In this document: positions 1-5,605 of the stretch, piece after piece | Layout: each line of letters starts with the position of its first letter | Position numbering within the stretch: the first letter of the stretch is position 1 | Assembly: GCA_964575335.1 (NCBI GenBank) | Contig: CAZNPU010000050.1 | Span: forward strand, 1 to 7,860 | DNA: 7,860 nt | Reading direction: 5' to 3' | Source of the DNA: CAZNPU01 sp964575335 | Lineage (GTDB): Bacteria > Planctomycetota > Phycisphaerae > Phycisphaerales > SM1A02 | Notes under the pieces: model-generated | Databases searched by the model: none | Told to the model about the DNA's origin: nothing | The model's input: only the letters and a program-made list of their open reading frames with translations | Position numbers and translations under genes: made by a program

Positions 1-1069
1 CTAAACCACTGACCGAAGTGATCTGCAGGCTGTTGCCGAGCGCAACCGGGTTGCTGGTCTGCCAGAGCGTTGTGGCCTGAGGTTCACGTCGAATCGCTGC
101 AGCAAGAGCGCCGCCCTCGCCGCGCTGGCGCGAAAGCTGCTCGAAAACTTCCTGTGGAAGCTCGACGATCGCAGCGTCAAATGCAAGGTTGGCGGGATTG
201 GCAAGTCGCAGGCGTTCGATGGCGTCACGCAGGCGGCGGTGGGTGGAGGGCGGTGCGGTGACCATCAGCACGCCATCGATTTCGGTGGCTTTCGCGCGGT
301 CGCCGCCAAGATCGAACCATGCTTCCGGATCAACATGCTCAAAGATCAAAAGGAGAAGCTCCTCACCGGGCGAACTCGCTGTTGGGGCGAGGTCATCGAA
401 GTGGGGCAGGGGCAGGGCATCGCCGATGGGAAGCCGCAGGAAAGGCGTGTTGCTTCCCGGCGCTGTGGCGGGAACATCCGAAGGGGGCGTCGGTTCCTCC
501 ATTGGCGAAGCATCATCTGATGGAGGTTCAGGATCGTTTACCTCATCATTTGCAGCGTCGTCAATTGATGATTCGTTCGTCGGCTCGGTCTGATGTTCAG
601 GCTCGATCTCAGCCATTGGCCGTTGCTCGCGCAGTTGCTGCACGAGAGCGGTGTTGGCCAGCAGATCGCGCACATCGTAAACAGCCGTCAATCGCATGGG
701 CGCGGTGCCGTGCGCGGTGGTGATGATGATCTGATCAGCATGGGCCTCGTAGACGGGGCGTGAAAATTCATCGCCCAGTACGACCATGAGACCAGCAAGC
801 GCGCTGGAAGCAGAGCCGCGATCAATGCGCAGCGTCACAGGCTGTTCAGCATCGATCTGCAAACGCTCCAGCGATTCCCAATCGGCCCGCACGGGGACGG
901 GCAGGTTCGCGTTGAGATCATCAATCACATCCTGCAGCGGCTGATTGCGGTAATCAACGGAGATTGTCGTGGCGTCAAGAAGATCAAAAAGCGCCAACGC
1001 CCGCTCTAGGTCGCCGACATGCGGCTGAACGAGTAACGCCACTGTCATGAACATGAACGCAAGCATCAT
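1..1069 (-). CDS. Exported secretin N-domain-like protein, C-terminus cut off by window edge
   Basis: Reading leftwards from ATG 1069 the frame stays open for 356 codons and leaves the window, so the C-terminus is missing. An in-frame TGA lies just upstream (codon at 1085-1087), so 1069 is the earliest possible start; a second ATG follows directly. Residues 1-19 are hydrophobic and look like a short signal peptide. Residues about 35-117 resemble a secretin/TonB short N-terminal (STN-like) module: ISVDYRNQPLQDVIDDL, then VTLRI and IIITTA. YDVRDL sits at 131-136. Residues 150-205 are an acidic, Pro/Ser-rich linker. Residues 235-288 form a second module ending in GVLMVTAPPSTHRRLRDAI, a pattern I associate with planctomycete secretin-related proteins. 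Whether a secretin beta-barrel domain follows cannot be seen. Likely periplasmic or outer-membrane associated. The frame and export are well supported; the function is inference. Confidence 0.8.
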   Translation of the reverse strand, partial: MMLAFMFMTVALLVQPHVGDLERALALFDLLDATTISVDYRNQPLQDVIDDLNANLPVPVRADWESLERLQIDAEQPVTLRIDRGSASSALAGLMVVLGDEFSRPVYEAHADQIIITTAHGTAPMRLTAVYDVRDLLANTALVQQLREQRPMAEIEPEHQTEPTNESSIDDAANDEVNDPEPPSDDASPMEEPTPPSDVPATAPGSNTPFLRLPIGDALPLPHFDDLAPTASSPGEELLLLIFEHVDPEAWFDLGGDRAKATEIDGVLMVTAPPSTHRRLRDAIERLRLANPANLAFDAAIVELPQEVFEQLSRQRGEGGALAAAIRREPQATTLWQTSNPVALGNSLQITSVSGL

Positions 1070-1080
1070 CGGTGATGCGC

Positions 1081-1086
1081 CTCCTC
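1081..1086 (-). promoter_or_regulatory. Possible ribosome binding site of the secretin-like gene
   Basis: On the minus strand GAGGAG lies 11 bases before ATG 1069 and 14 before the next ATG. It is a good anti-16S match, but the spacing is on the long side. It is the only purine-rich stretch near the start. Confidence 0.45.
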
Positions 1087-1183
1087 ATGATGTATGTGTT
1101 GCATTGAGCCGTGCTGATGCGTTGATCTAACCGCGACGCATGCTGCCGGTTGCGGCGGACATGCATGGTGGTTGGTTGTAAAT

Positions 1184-1218
1184 GCCGGAGCGATGAAAGC
1201 GATGAACGTGAATCCGGC
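1184..1218. repeat. Weak inverted repeat enclosing a tandem 8-mer, after the Nudix gene
   Basis: GCCGGA (1184-1189) and TCCGGC (1213-1218) are complementary arms around a 23-base interior. That interior holds GCGATGAA twice (1190-1197 and 1199-1206). The element begins four bases past the Nudix stop codon. There is no T tract on the minus strand, so it is not a convincing terminator, and chance is a fair explanation. Confidence 0.2.
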
Positions 1219-1221
1219 GTT

Positions 1222-1893
1222 TTAGGTGGTGCGCGACGGCAGGTGCAGCATGTCAGCGATCTGCTGGGCAACAGGGCTCAGATCGTCTTTGGGCGGCAGC
1301 GCATCGGGCGAAAACCAGGCAAGCTGGGTGTATTCGCCGGTACGAGGGCGTGGCGCATCTGCATTGGCGTACAGGCGATATACCAGTTCCCAGCAGCGCA
1401 GCACCGGATCAAACAGAATCGCAATGGAAGTCGGTTCGCGCAGGGATTCCAGACCCGTTTCTTCGCGCAGCTCCTGTTGAATGACCTCTGCAGGGTCGCG
1501 CCCGGATTCTGCGCCGCCGGCGGGGGCGAATTCCCATTTGTTGTGATAGGTCGCCACGCGGGTTGAGCGCAGGCCCATGAGCAGTTGGCCATCACGCTCG
1601 ACAAGCCCCTTGAGTCCCAGCGGCCGCACGCCCAGATCGAATGAATCATCCTGCACAGCAAAGAAGCGATAGGCGCAGTCGATCACATGCAGCGTGCATC
1701 CGCCATGACCGTTTCGATGCACGCCCAGCACATGATAAAGCCGGCCATCGAAGTACGCGGGATTGGCCTGCTGCAGCCTGGCCCAGCGGCGATCGACTTC
1801 ATCCATCAATCCAGTCGCGCAGGGCGGAACGAAAATACCCTCAGCAACTGAAAGCACAGCGGGTCGACGAAGCCGAATGGTGCGAGGTGACAT
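1222..1893 (-). CDS. Nudix hydrolase, 223 aa
   Basis: A Nudix-fold pyrophosphohydrolase that probably cleaves a nucleoside diphosphate linked to another moiety; the substrate cannot be told. The Nudix box spans residues 126-148 and fits GX5EX7REUXEEXGU in spacing. The metal-binding glutamates E141, E144 and E145 are present (core ELREETGL), but the first conserved E is R132 and the R is Q140. About 90 residues precede the core and include NPAYFDGRLYHV (44-55), an N-terminal feature like that of NUDT22-type enzymes; this likeness is from memory. ATG 1893 is chosen because the recognisable N-terminal region begins there. The frame stays open to a TTG at 1971, which would add 26 residues of no obvious family character. 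Neither start has a clear Shine-Dalgarno. It lies 152 bases upstream of the secretin-like gene on the same strand and is divergent from the zinc-ribbon gene. No signal peptide; cytoplasmic. Confidence 0.9.
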   Translation of the reverse strand: MSPRTIRLRRPAVLSVAEGIFVPPCATGLMDEVDRRWARLQQANPAYFDGRLYHVLGVHRNGHGGCTLHVIDCAYRFFAVQDDSFDLGVRPLGLKGLVERDGQLLMGLRSTRVATYHNKWEFAPAGGAESGRDPAEVIQQELREETGLESLREPTSIAILFDPVLRCWELVYRLYANADAPRPRTGEYTQLAWFSPDALPPKDDLSPVAQQIADMLHLPSRTT

Positions 1894-1954
1894 CCACGAT
1901 ATCGTAGCGGCACATAACGCCGGATTTGTCTGCAGATGCCATGCATCAGCAATC

Positions 1955-1982
1955 TTTTCCGTAGCGCGCAATGTGGTACTGT
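1955..1982 (+). promoter_or_regulatory. Candidate promoter of the zinc-ribbon gene
   Basis: TTTTCC (1955-1960), a 16-base spacer and TACTGT (1977-1982), with TGG directly before the -10 giving an extended -10. The -35 is weak. It lies about 26 bases before ATG 2009. A short inverted repeat, GATGC-CAT-GCATC (1935-1947), sits just upstream and could be an operator or chance. Confidence 0.3.
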
Positions 1983-1996
1983 AGTGGTGAACACCG

Positions 1997-2004
1997 AAAG
2001 AGGA
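1997..2004 (+). promoter_or_regulatory. Ribosome binding site bearing on the start of the zinc-ribbon gene
   Basis: AAAGAGGA ends 4 bases before ATG 2009 and 7 bases before the adjacent ATG 2012. The spacing slightly favours the second ATG, so the true protein may be one residue shorter. Confidence 0.6.
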
Positions 2005-2008
2005 ATAA

Positions 2009-2443
2009 ATGATGTGCGATGACCGGACTCACAGCGCCACGATCGCCTGCCTTGGATGCGGCTATGTGCTGGACGGTCTTGAATCGACGCAGTGCCCGGA
2101 ATGCGGCACGAGCTTTGACCACTCCGATCCGGCGACGTTCCGCCGCATTCTTCAGAACCCCATGCGGATCGCTCGTCTGTCGATCGGCGAGGCGTCTGCT
2201 GCTGCGCTGGCTCTGAATCGCATGGGCATTCCGGTTCAGGCCGAACCAGAGTCAGGCAGGATCATCGGGCATATCGACCTGCCGCAGGGATCGCTGTGGG
2301 TCAATCGCGAGGATGAAGAGCGCGCCCGGGTAGTCCTCAACGAGTTAGTCCATCGTAGGGAGACGCGCGAGTCGTGGACATGTCCGAATTGCGGTGAAGT
2401 GCTCGAACCGCAGTTCGAAGCCTGCTGGAATTGCGGAGCCTGA
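2009..2443 (+). CDS. Zinc ribbon / DUF2007-like / zinc ribbon protein, 144 aa
   Basis: A small soluble protein of unknown role with a metal-binding ribbon at each end. The N-terminal ribbon uses C14, C17, C29 and C32 (CLGCG and CPECG). The C-terminal ribbon uses C125, C128, C139 and C142 (CPNCG and CWNCG, with a tryptophan before the asparagine). Between them, residues about 54-113 resemble the DUF2007 'putative signal transducing' fold: a helix rich in alanine and leucine (EASAAALALNRMGIPV), a strand pair ending in GSLWVNREDEERA, and a final helix. The EP-x-F-x-x-CW-x-C ending is typical of that family as I recall it. Planctomycetes carry many short proteins with an N-terminal CPECG ribbon, which supports the taxonomic guess. 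No signal peptide or membrane segment. Starts at ATG 2009 or the next codon. The next gene begins 240 bases later with nothing clear between them. Domain calls are fairly sure; function is unknown. Confidence 0.88.
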   Translation: MMCDDRTHSATIACLGCGYVLDGLESTQCPECGTSFDHSDPATFRRILQNPMRIARLSIGEASAAALALNRMGIPVQAEPESGRIIGHIDLPQGSLWVNREDEERARVVLNELVHRRETRESWTCPNCGEVLEPQFEACWNCGA

Positions 2444-2671
2444 GAAGAATCACCTGTCAATAAACTCGGAGATCGATCGTCGCAGCAAGTCGCTCAGTCA
2501 ATGCCAACTGCGGTGAGCGCCAATCAGCCAAATGCGCCGGTCATTCAAAGCCTCGTACCGATTGAGATAAGTCAGTCGTATCGAACAATGATGATGGACA
2601 ATTTGATGCAGCGTGGAGCATCAATGGCGGCGCGCGTCTGAGCAGGATTGTGCAGGGCATACATGAACAAC

Positions 2672-2677
2672 AAGGAG
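2672..2677 (+). promoter_or_regulatory. Ribosome binding site fixing the start at 2684
   Basis: AAGGAG lies 6 bases before ATG 2684, the best Shine-Dalgarno in the window. It argues against the in-frame starts upstream (TTG 2648, ATG 2663), and the signal peptide starts cleanly at 2684. Confidence 0.8.
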
Positions 2678-2683
2678 AATCAC

Positions 2684-3142
2684 ATGCGTGCATCTGTGGG
2701 AATTGGCATCGTTTGTATTGCGCTGATGATGAGCGTCGTCTCAGAACTGCTGGCCGAGGTGCCCAACCGATCGCCGGAGCAATTGATGAAGCAGGCCACG
2801 CATGTGGTCATTGGCGATGTCGTTCGCATTTACGAACGCAAGGAACAGGAGGGGTTGCGTGAAGTCAAACGGTACCTGGCGGAAGTGCGCATCAAGGCAG
2901 TCGAGAAGGGCGAGGGCATCGAAGCCGGCTCGCTGATTTATGTGCGGTATTTCACCAGATCGAATCCGCCGGGAGTAGCTGATACCGCTGGTCATCGCGG
3001 GCTGCCCAAAGACGGCGATCATGTACGGATTTACCTGGCCCGTAATGCTTCAGATGGCTTTGATCGCACCAACAATGACGGTGGGTTCAACGTGCTGTTT
3101 CCCAACGGATTTGAACAGCTCCCAAGCGCCAGAAATGATTGA
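2684..3142 (+). CDS. Small exported protein of unknown function, 152 aa
   Basis: I do not recognise a characterised family. Residues 1-24 form a signal peptide: a short basic start, a hydrophobic core about residues 5-20 and a likely cut after LLA (22-24). The mature part is about 128 residues with alternating strand-like stretches: HVVIGDVVRIYE (40-51), YLAEVRIKAVEKGEG (64-78), LIYVRYF (84-90), GDHVRIYL (111-118) and a PNGFEQL ending (140-146). The pattern of a 'VxGxVxxIY' strand, a 'VEKG...G' turn, 'VRYF', then GLPKDGD before 'VRIYL' resembles short secreted beta-rich proteins I recall from planctomycetes, where a PNGF motif near the end is common. No cysteines after the signal peptide, so it is not a lipoprotein and has no disulfides. 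Probably periplasmic or secreted. Its stop is 50 bases before the methyltransferase start. Expression and export are well supported; role is unknown. Confidence 0.8.
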   Translation: MRASVGIGIVCIALMMSVVSELLAEVPNRSPEQLMKQATHVVIGDVVRIYERKEQEGLREVKRYLAEVRIKAVEKGEGIEAGSLIYVRYFTRSNPPGVADTAGHRGLPKDGDHVRIYLARNASDGFDRTNNDGGFNVLFPNGFEQLPSARND

Positions 3143-3152
3143 GTTGCCCCGA

Positions 3153-3181
3153 TTCGCATCGCGCTCTGGACAGGCTATATT
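3153..3181 (+). promoter_or_regulatory. Candidate promoter of the methyltransferase gene
   Basis: TTCGCA (3153-3158, four of six consensus bases), a 17-base spacer and TATATT (3176-3181, five of six). Transcription would start close to 3188, leaving a leader of only a few bases before ATG 3193, which has no Shine-Dalgarno. Confidence 0.4.
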
Positions 3182-3192
3182 CACGGTGCGCG

Positions 3193-3912
3193 ATGAATAA
3201 TGCAGGCACAACAACATCATTGAACAAGCAGCTCGAACCTCTCCTGCGCGAGCGGTTTCACGTGCGTGAAGAGGTGTTCGAGCATGCGGGGATGTCGTTG
3301 CGCATTCTCCTGCCTCGAGCGGCAGACGAACTGCTGGATGAGGAAGCCTTCGAAAAAGATGAGCGCATGCCATACTGGGCTGAACTCTGGCCGTCGGCCA
3401 AGGCTCTGGCGCGTTGGCTGCTGGATCAACCCGGATTTGCTCCTGGAATGCGCGTCATTGAACTTGGATGCGGCGTGGGGTTGCCTTCACTGACGCTGCA
3501 ATCGCGCGGCGTCAACGTGCTTGCGAGCGATTACAACGATGATGCGCTGCTGTTTGCGCGGGCCAATGCGCATCGCAACGGGCTTGGCGAGCTGAATACA
3601 GCAATGCTCGACTGGCGGCAGCCGAGAGCTGAGCTTGGAGTGTTCGATCTCGTTCTGGCGGCTGATGTGCTGTATGAGCAGCGAAACGCGCTCATGCTGG
3701 CGGAGTTGTTGCCCTGCATTATGGCCCCGGGCGGGCGATTTGTGCTGGCAGATCCGGGGCGGCGTCACCTGCCGCATTTTCAGGAGATCATGCAGTGCGA
3801 CGGATGGCAGGAGATGCAACTAGCTGAACTGCCGGAGATACAGCAGCTATCCACCGGGCTGGCCACGAGCCGGATACGTGTGGCAGCGTACGAGAAAGCT
3901 CACAGGAGATAA
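3193..3912 (+). CDS. SAM-dependent methyltransferase, METTL/Methyltransf_16 type, 239 aa
   Basis: A class I Rossmann-fold methyltransferase using S-adenosylmethionine. PYWAELWPSAKALARWL (60-76) is the hallmark lead-in of the Methyltransf_16 group, which includes eukaryotic protein-lysine methyltransferases such as ETFBKMT (METTL20). Motif I is VIELGCGVGLPSL (88-100). The acidic residue ending strand 2 is D113 in ASDYND. Motif IV-like DLVLAADVLYE (152-162) carries the DxxYE form seen in this group, and APGGRFVLADP (178-188) is the post-motif strand. Length fits a single domain. A protein-lysine substrate is likely by family but not shown. Start ATG 3193 is chosen because family similarity begins soon after; a TTG at 3139 would overlap the previous stop and read through the promoter-like region. 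No good Shine-Dalgarno. It closes the plus-strand block and is followed by a terminator. Cytoplasmic. Confidence 0.9.
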   Translation: MNNAGTTTSLNKQLEPLLRERFHVREEVFEHAGMSLRILLPRAADELLDEEAFEKDERMPYWAELWPSAKALARWLLDQPGFAPGMRVIELGCGVGLPSLTLQSRGVNVLASDYNDDALLFARANAHRNGLGELNTAMLDWRQPRAELGVFDLVLAADVLYEQRNALMLAELLPCIMAPGGRFVLADPGRRHLPHFQEIMQCDGWQEMQLAELPEIQQLSTGLATSRIRVAAYEKAHRR

Positions 3913-3915
3913 GTG

Positions 3916-3947
3916 AAAAAAAGAAGCCCCGGTTTTGGCCGGGGCTT
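3916..3947 (-). terminator. Rho-independent terminator of the ALDH gene, possibly bidirectional
   Basis: Perfect 9-bp arms AAGCCCCGG (3924-3932) and CCGGGGCTT (3939-3947) enclose a 6-base loop. Read on the minus strand the stem is followed by a C and then seven T (3922-3916), a textbook terminator 20 bases after the dehydrogenase stop. On the plus strand only three T follow before a GT-rich stretch, so it may also end methyltransferase transcripts, less efficiently. The genes converge here. Confidence 0.92.
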
Positions 3948-3966
3948 TGTGGTGTGTTGTGTTTGT

Positions 3967-5532
3967 TTATTCGCCGAACTTGATGCCTTGGGCCAGCGGC
4001 AATTGCGTGCCGTAGTTGATCGTGCAGGTTTGTCGCCGCATGTAGGCTTTCCAGGCATCGGAGCCGGATTCACGTCCGCCGCCGGTGTCTTTTTCGCCGC
4101 CGAATGCACCGCCGATTTCTGCGCCGCTGGTGCCGATGTTCACGTTGGCGATGCCGCAGTCCGAGCCGTCTGGACCGAGGAAGCGTTCGGCCGACCGCAC
4201 CGAGTCGGTGAAGATCGCGCTGGACAGACCCTGATTCACGCTGTTGTTAATTTCAATCGCTTCATCCAGATTGTCGACTTCGTAGATGTACAGAATCGGG
4301 GCGAAGGTTTCTTCCCGGGCGATTGCCGGGTCTTTGCCCTTCGGCACGCGCACGATCGTCGGCTCCACGTAGTAGCCGGGCTTGCTCGAAAGCCGCTCGA
4401 TGCCTTCGATGCCGCCGCAGAGTATCTCGCAGCCTTCCGCAATGGCCTGCTCAAGCGCCGCGCGCATGCTGTCAACAGCCTTCTGATTGATCAGCGGCCC
4501 CATGAGCGTTGCGGGATCAAGCGGATCGCCGATCGGCACCGACTTGTAGGCCTTCACCAGTCGCTCAGTCATCGAGTTCACGATGTCCTTGTGACAGAGC
4601 AGCCGGCGCGTTGTTGTGCATCGCTGACCAGCAGTGCCGACGGCCCCGAACAGAATCCCCCGCACGGCAAGCTCCATGTCGGCATCGGGCATCACGATGA
4701 TGGCGTTGTTGCCGCCGAGTTCCAGCAGGCACCGCCCCAGTCGCGCCGCAACGGCCTGCCCCACGACGCGGCCCATGCGACATGAGCCGGTCGCGCTGAT
4801 GAGCGGCAGCCGCCGGTCGTGAATCATCGTCTCGCCGATTTCCTGATCGGTGCCGATGATGAGACCAAACAGATCGCACGGATCGCAACCCTCAGGCTTG
4901 AAAATGTCCTGCTCGCGCATGACCTGATGCACCACGTTGGTCATGGCGATGGCGGTAAGCGGGGTGATGAGACTGGGCTTCCAGATCATCGCGTCGCCGC
5001 ACACCGCAGCAATCATCGCGTTCCACGCCCACACCGCAGCGGGGAAGTTGAACGCCGTGATAATGCCGATTGTGCCCAGCGGATGCCACTGCTCGTACAT
5101 GCGGTGCTCAGGCCGCTCGGATTGAATCGTCAGGCCGTAGAGCTGTCGTGATAAACCCACTGCGAAATCAGCGATGTCGATGCATTCCTGCACCTCGCCG
5201 TCGCCTTCGGGTTTGATCTTGCCGCACTCCATCGTGATCAGTGAGCCGAGGGCGTCTTTTTGTTCACGAAGCGCGTTGCCGATTCGCCGCACGATCTCGC
5301 CTCGCTTGGGCGCGGGCAGGCGGCGCCAGTGCTTCTGCACAGCCATGGCGCGCTTGATGAGGTCCTCGTACTCGGCCTTGCTCTGCAGGCGAACCGCGGC
5401 AATGGGTTCGCCGGTGCCGGGACTTTCAGAGATCACATAGCCATCGCCTGCGCTGTCGGATGTGGAGATATTCTTCACGCGTGCGTCGGCAAATACGTCG
5501 GTCGATTCCAGAAGTTGCTGCATCATCATCAT
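3967..5532 (-). CDS. amaB: ALDH7 (antiquitin-type) aldehyde dehydrogenase, probable piperideine-6-carboxylate dehydrogenase, 521 aa
   Basis: An NAD(P)-dependent aldehyde dehydrogenase. The ALDH7 family oxidises alpha-aminoadipate semialdehyde (in equilibrium with piperideine-6-carboxylate) to alpha-aminoadipate in lysine catabolism. Visible landmarks are the oxyanion Asn N162 in FNFP, K185 in WKPS of the cofactor site, TGS at 248-250, the general base E271 in LELGGNNAIIV, the nucleophile C305 in TAGQRCTTTRR and E408 in EETF. NIGTSGAEIGGAFGGEKDTG (465-484) is characteristic of ALDH7 rather than other classes. All catalytic residues are present and the length is normal. Four ATG codons stand in a row at 5532-5521; an AGG lies 7 bases before the third, so the true start may be any of them. 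The frame is open back to 5757 but that would overlap the glycosyltransferase and adds no family sequence. It lies 73 bases downstream of that gene, perhaps co-transcribed. The symbol is by family, not by test of substrate. Confidence 0.93.
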   Translation of the reverse strand: MMMMQQLLESTDVFADARVKNISTSDSAGDGYVISESPGTGEPIAAVRLQSKAEYEDLIKRAMAVQKHWRRLPAPKRGEIVRRIGNALREQKDALGSLITMECGKIKPEGDGEVQECIDIADFAVGLSRQLYGLTIQSERPEHRMYEQWHPLGTIGIITAFNFPAAVWAWNAMIAAVCGDAMIWKPSLITPLTAIAMTNVVHQVMREQDIFKPEGCDPCDLFGLIIGTDQEIGETMIHDRRLPLISATGSCRMGRVVGQAVAARLGRCLLELGGNNAIIVMPDADMELAVRGILFGAVGTAGQRCTTTRRLLCHKDIVNSMTERLVKAYKSVPIGDPLDPATLMGPLINQKAVDSMRAALEQAIAEGCEILCGGIEGIERLSSKPGYYVEPTIVRVPKGKDPAIAREETFAPILYIYEVDNLDEAIEINNSVNQGLSSAIFTDSVRSAERFLGPDGSDCGIANVNIGTSGAEIGGAFGGEKDTGGGRESGSDAWKAYMRRQTCTINYGTQLPLAQGIKFGE

Positions 5533-5555
5533 GCCTAAAGGATAACGCCAAAGGC

Positions 5556-5593
5556 GGAATTGGTCTTGCCGGGACAGCTGCGGCAAGGAATTG
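5556..5593. repeat. Hairpin bracketed by 7-base direct repeats, between glycosyltransferase and ALDH genes
   Basis: CTTGCCG (5565-5571) and CGGCAAG (5581-5587) form a perfect 7-bp stem with a 9-base loop that contains the palindrome CAGCTG. GGAATTG occurs on both sides (5556-5562 and 5587-5593; the right copy shares one base with the stem). No T tract follows on the minus strand, so it is not a normal terminator. It could be an operator or an RNA processing or stability element ahead of the ALDH gene. Confidence 0.6.
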
Positions 5594-5605
5594 AAAATGG
5601 GGATG

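Noticed and set aside
189..723. Overlapping plus-strand open frames (134, 93 and 134 codons) in the left part of the window
   Set aside because: They lie opposite the minus-strand secretin-like gene, have low-complexity Ser/Arg/Gly-rich translations and match no domain. The minus frame is continuous and shows real modules.
1150..1566. Plus-strand open frame of 138 codons
   Set aside because: Antisense to the Nudix gene, whose box is clear on the minus strand.
2444..2683. 240-base gap between the zinc-ribbon and exported-protein genes, with TTGAGA at 2562 and a GATCGATC palindrome
   Set aside because: No matching -10 lies at a normal distance from TTGAGA, there is no hairpin plus T tract and no coding frame of note. 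Apart from the ribbon gene's end and the good ribosome binding site, I see nothing supportable.
3139..3192. TTG-initiated 18-codon extension of the methyltransferase
   Set aside because: It overlaps the previous stop codon, runs through a promoter-like -10 and adds no family sequence.
3913..4785. Plus-strand open frame of 290 codons starting right after the methyltransferase stop
   Set aside because: It begins with GTG inside the terminator stem region and runs antisense to the ALDH7 gene, whose catalytic residues are all intact. The translation is His/Arg/Ala-rich shadow sequence.
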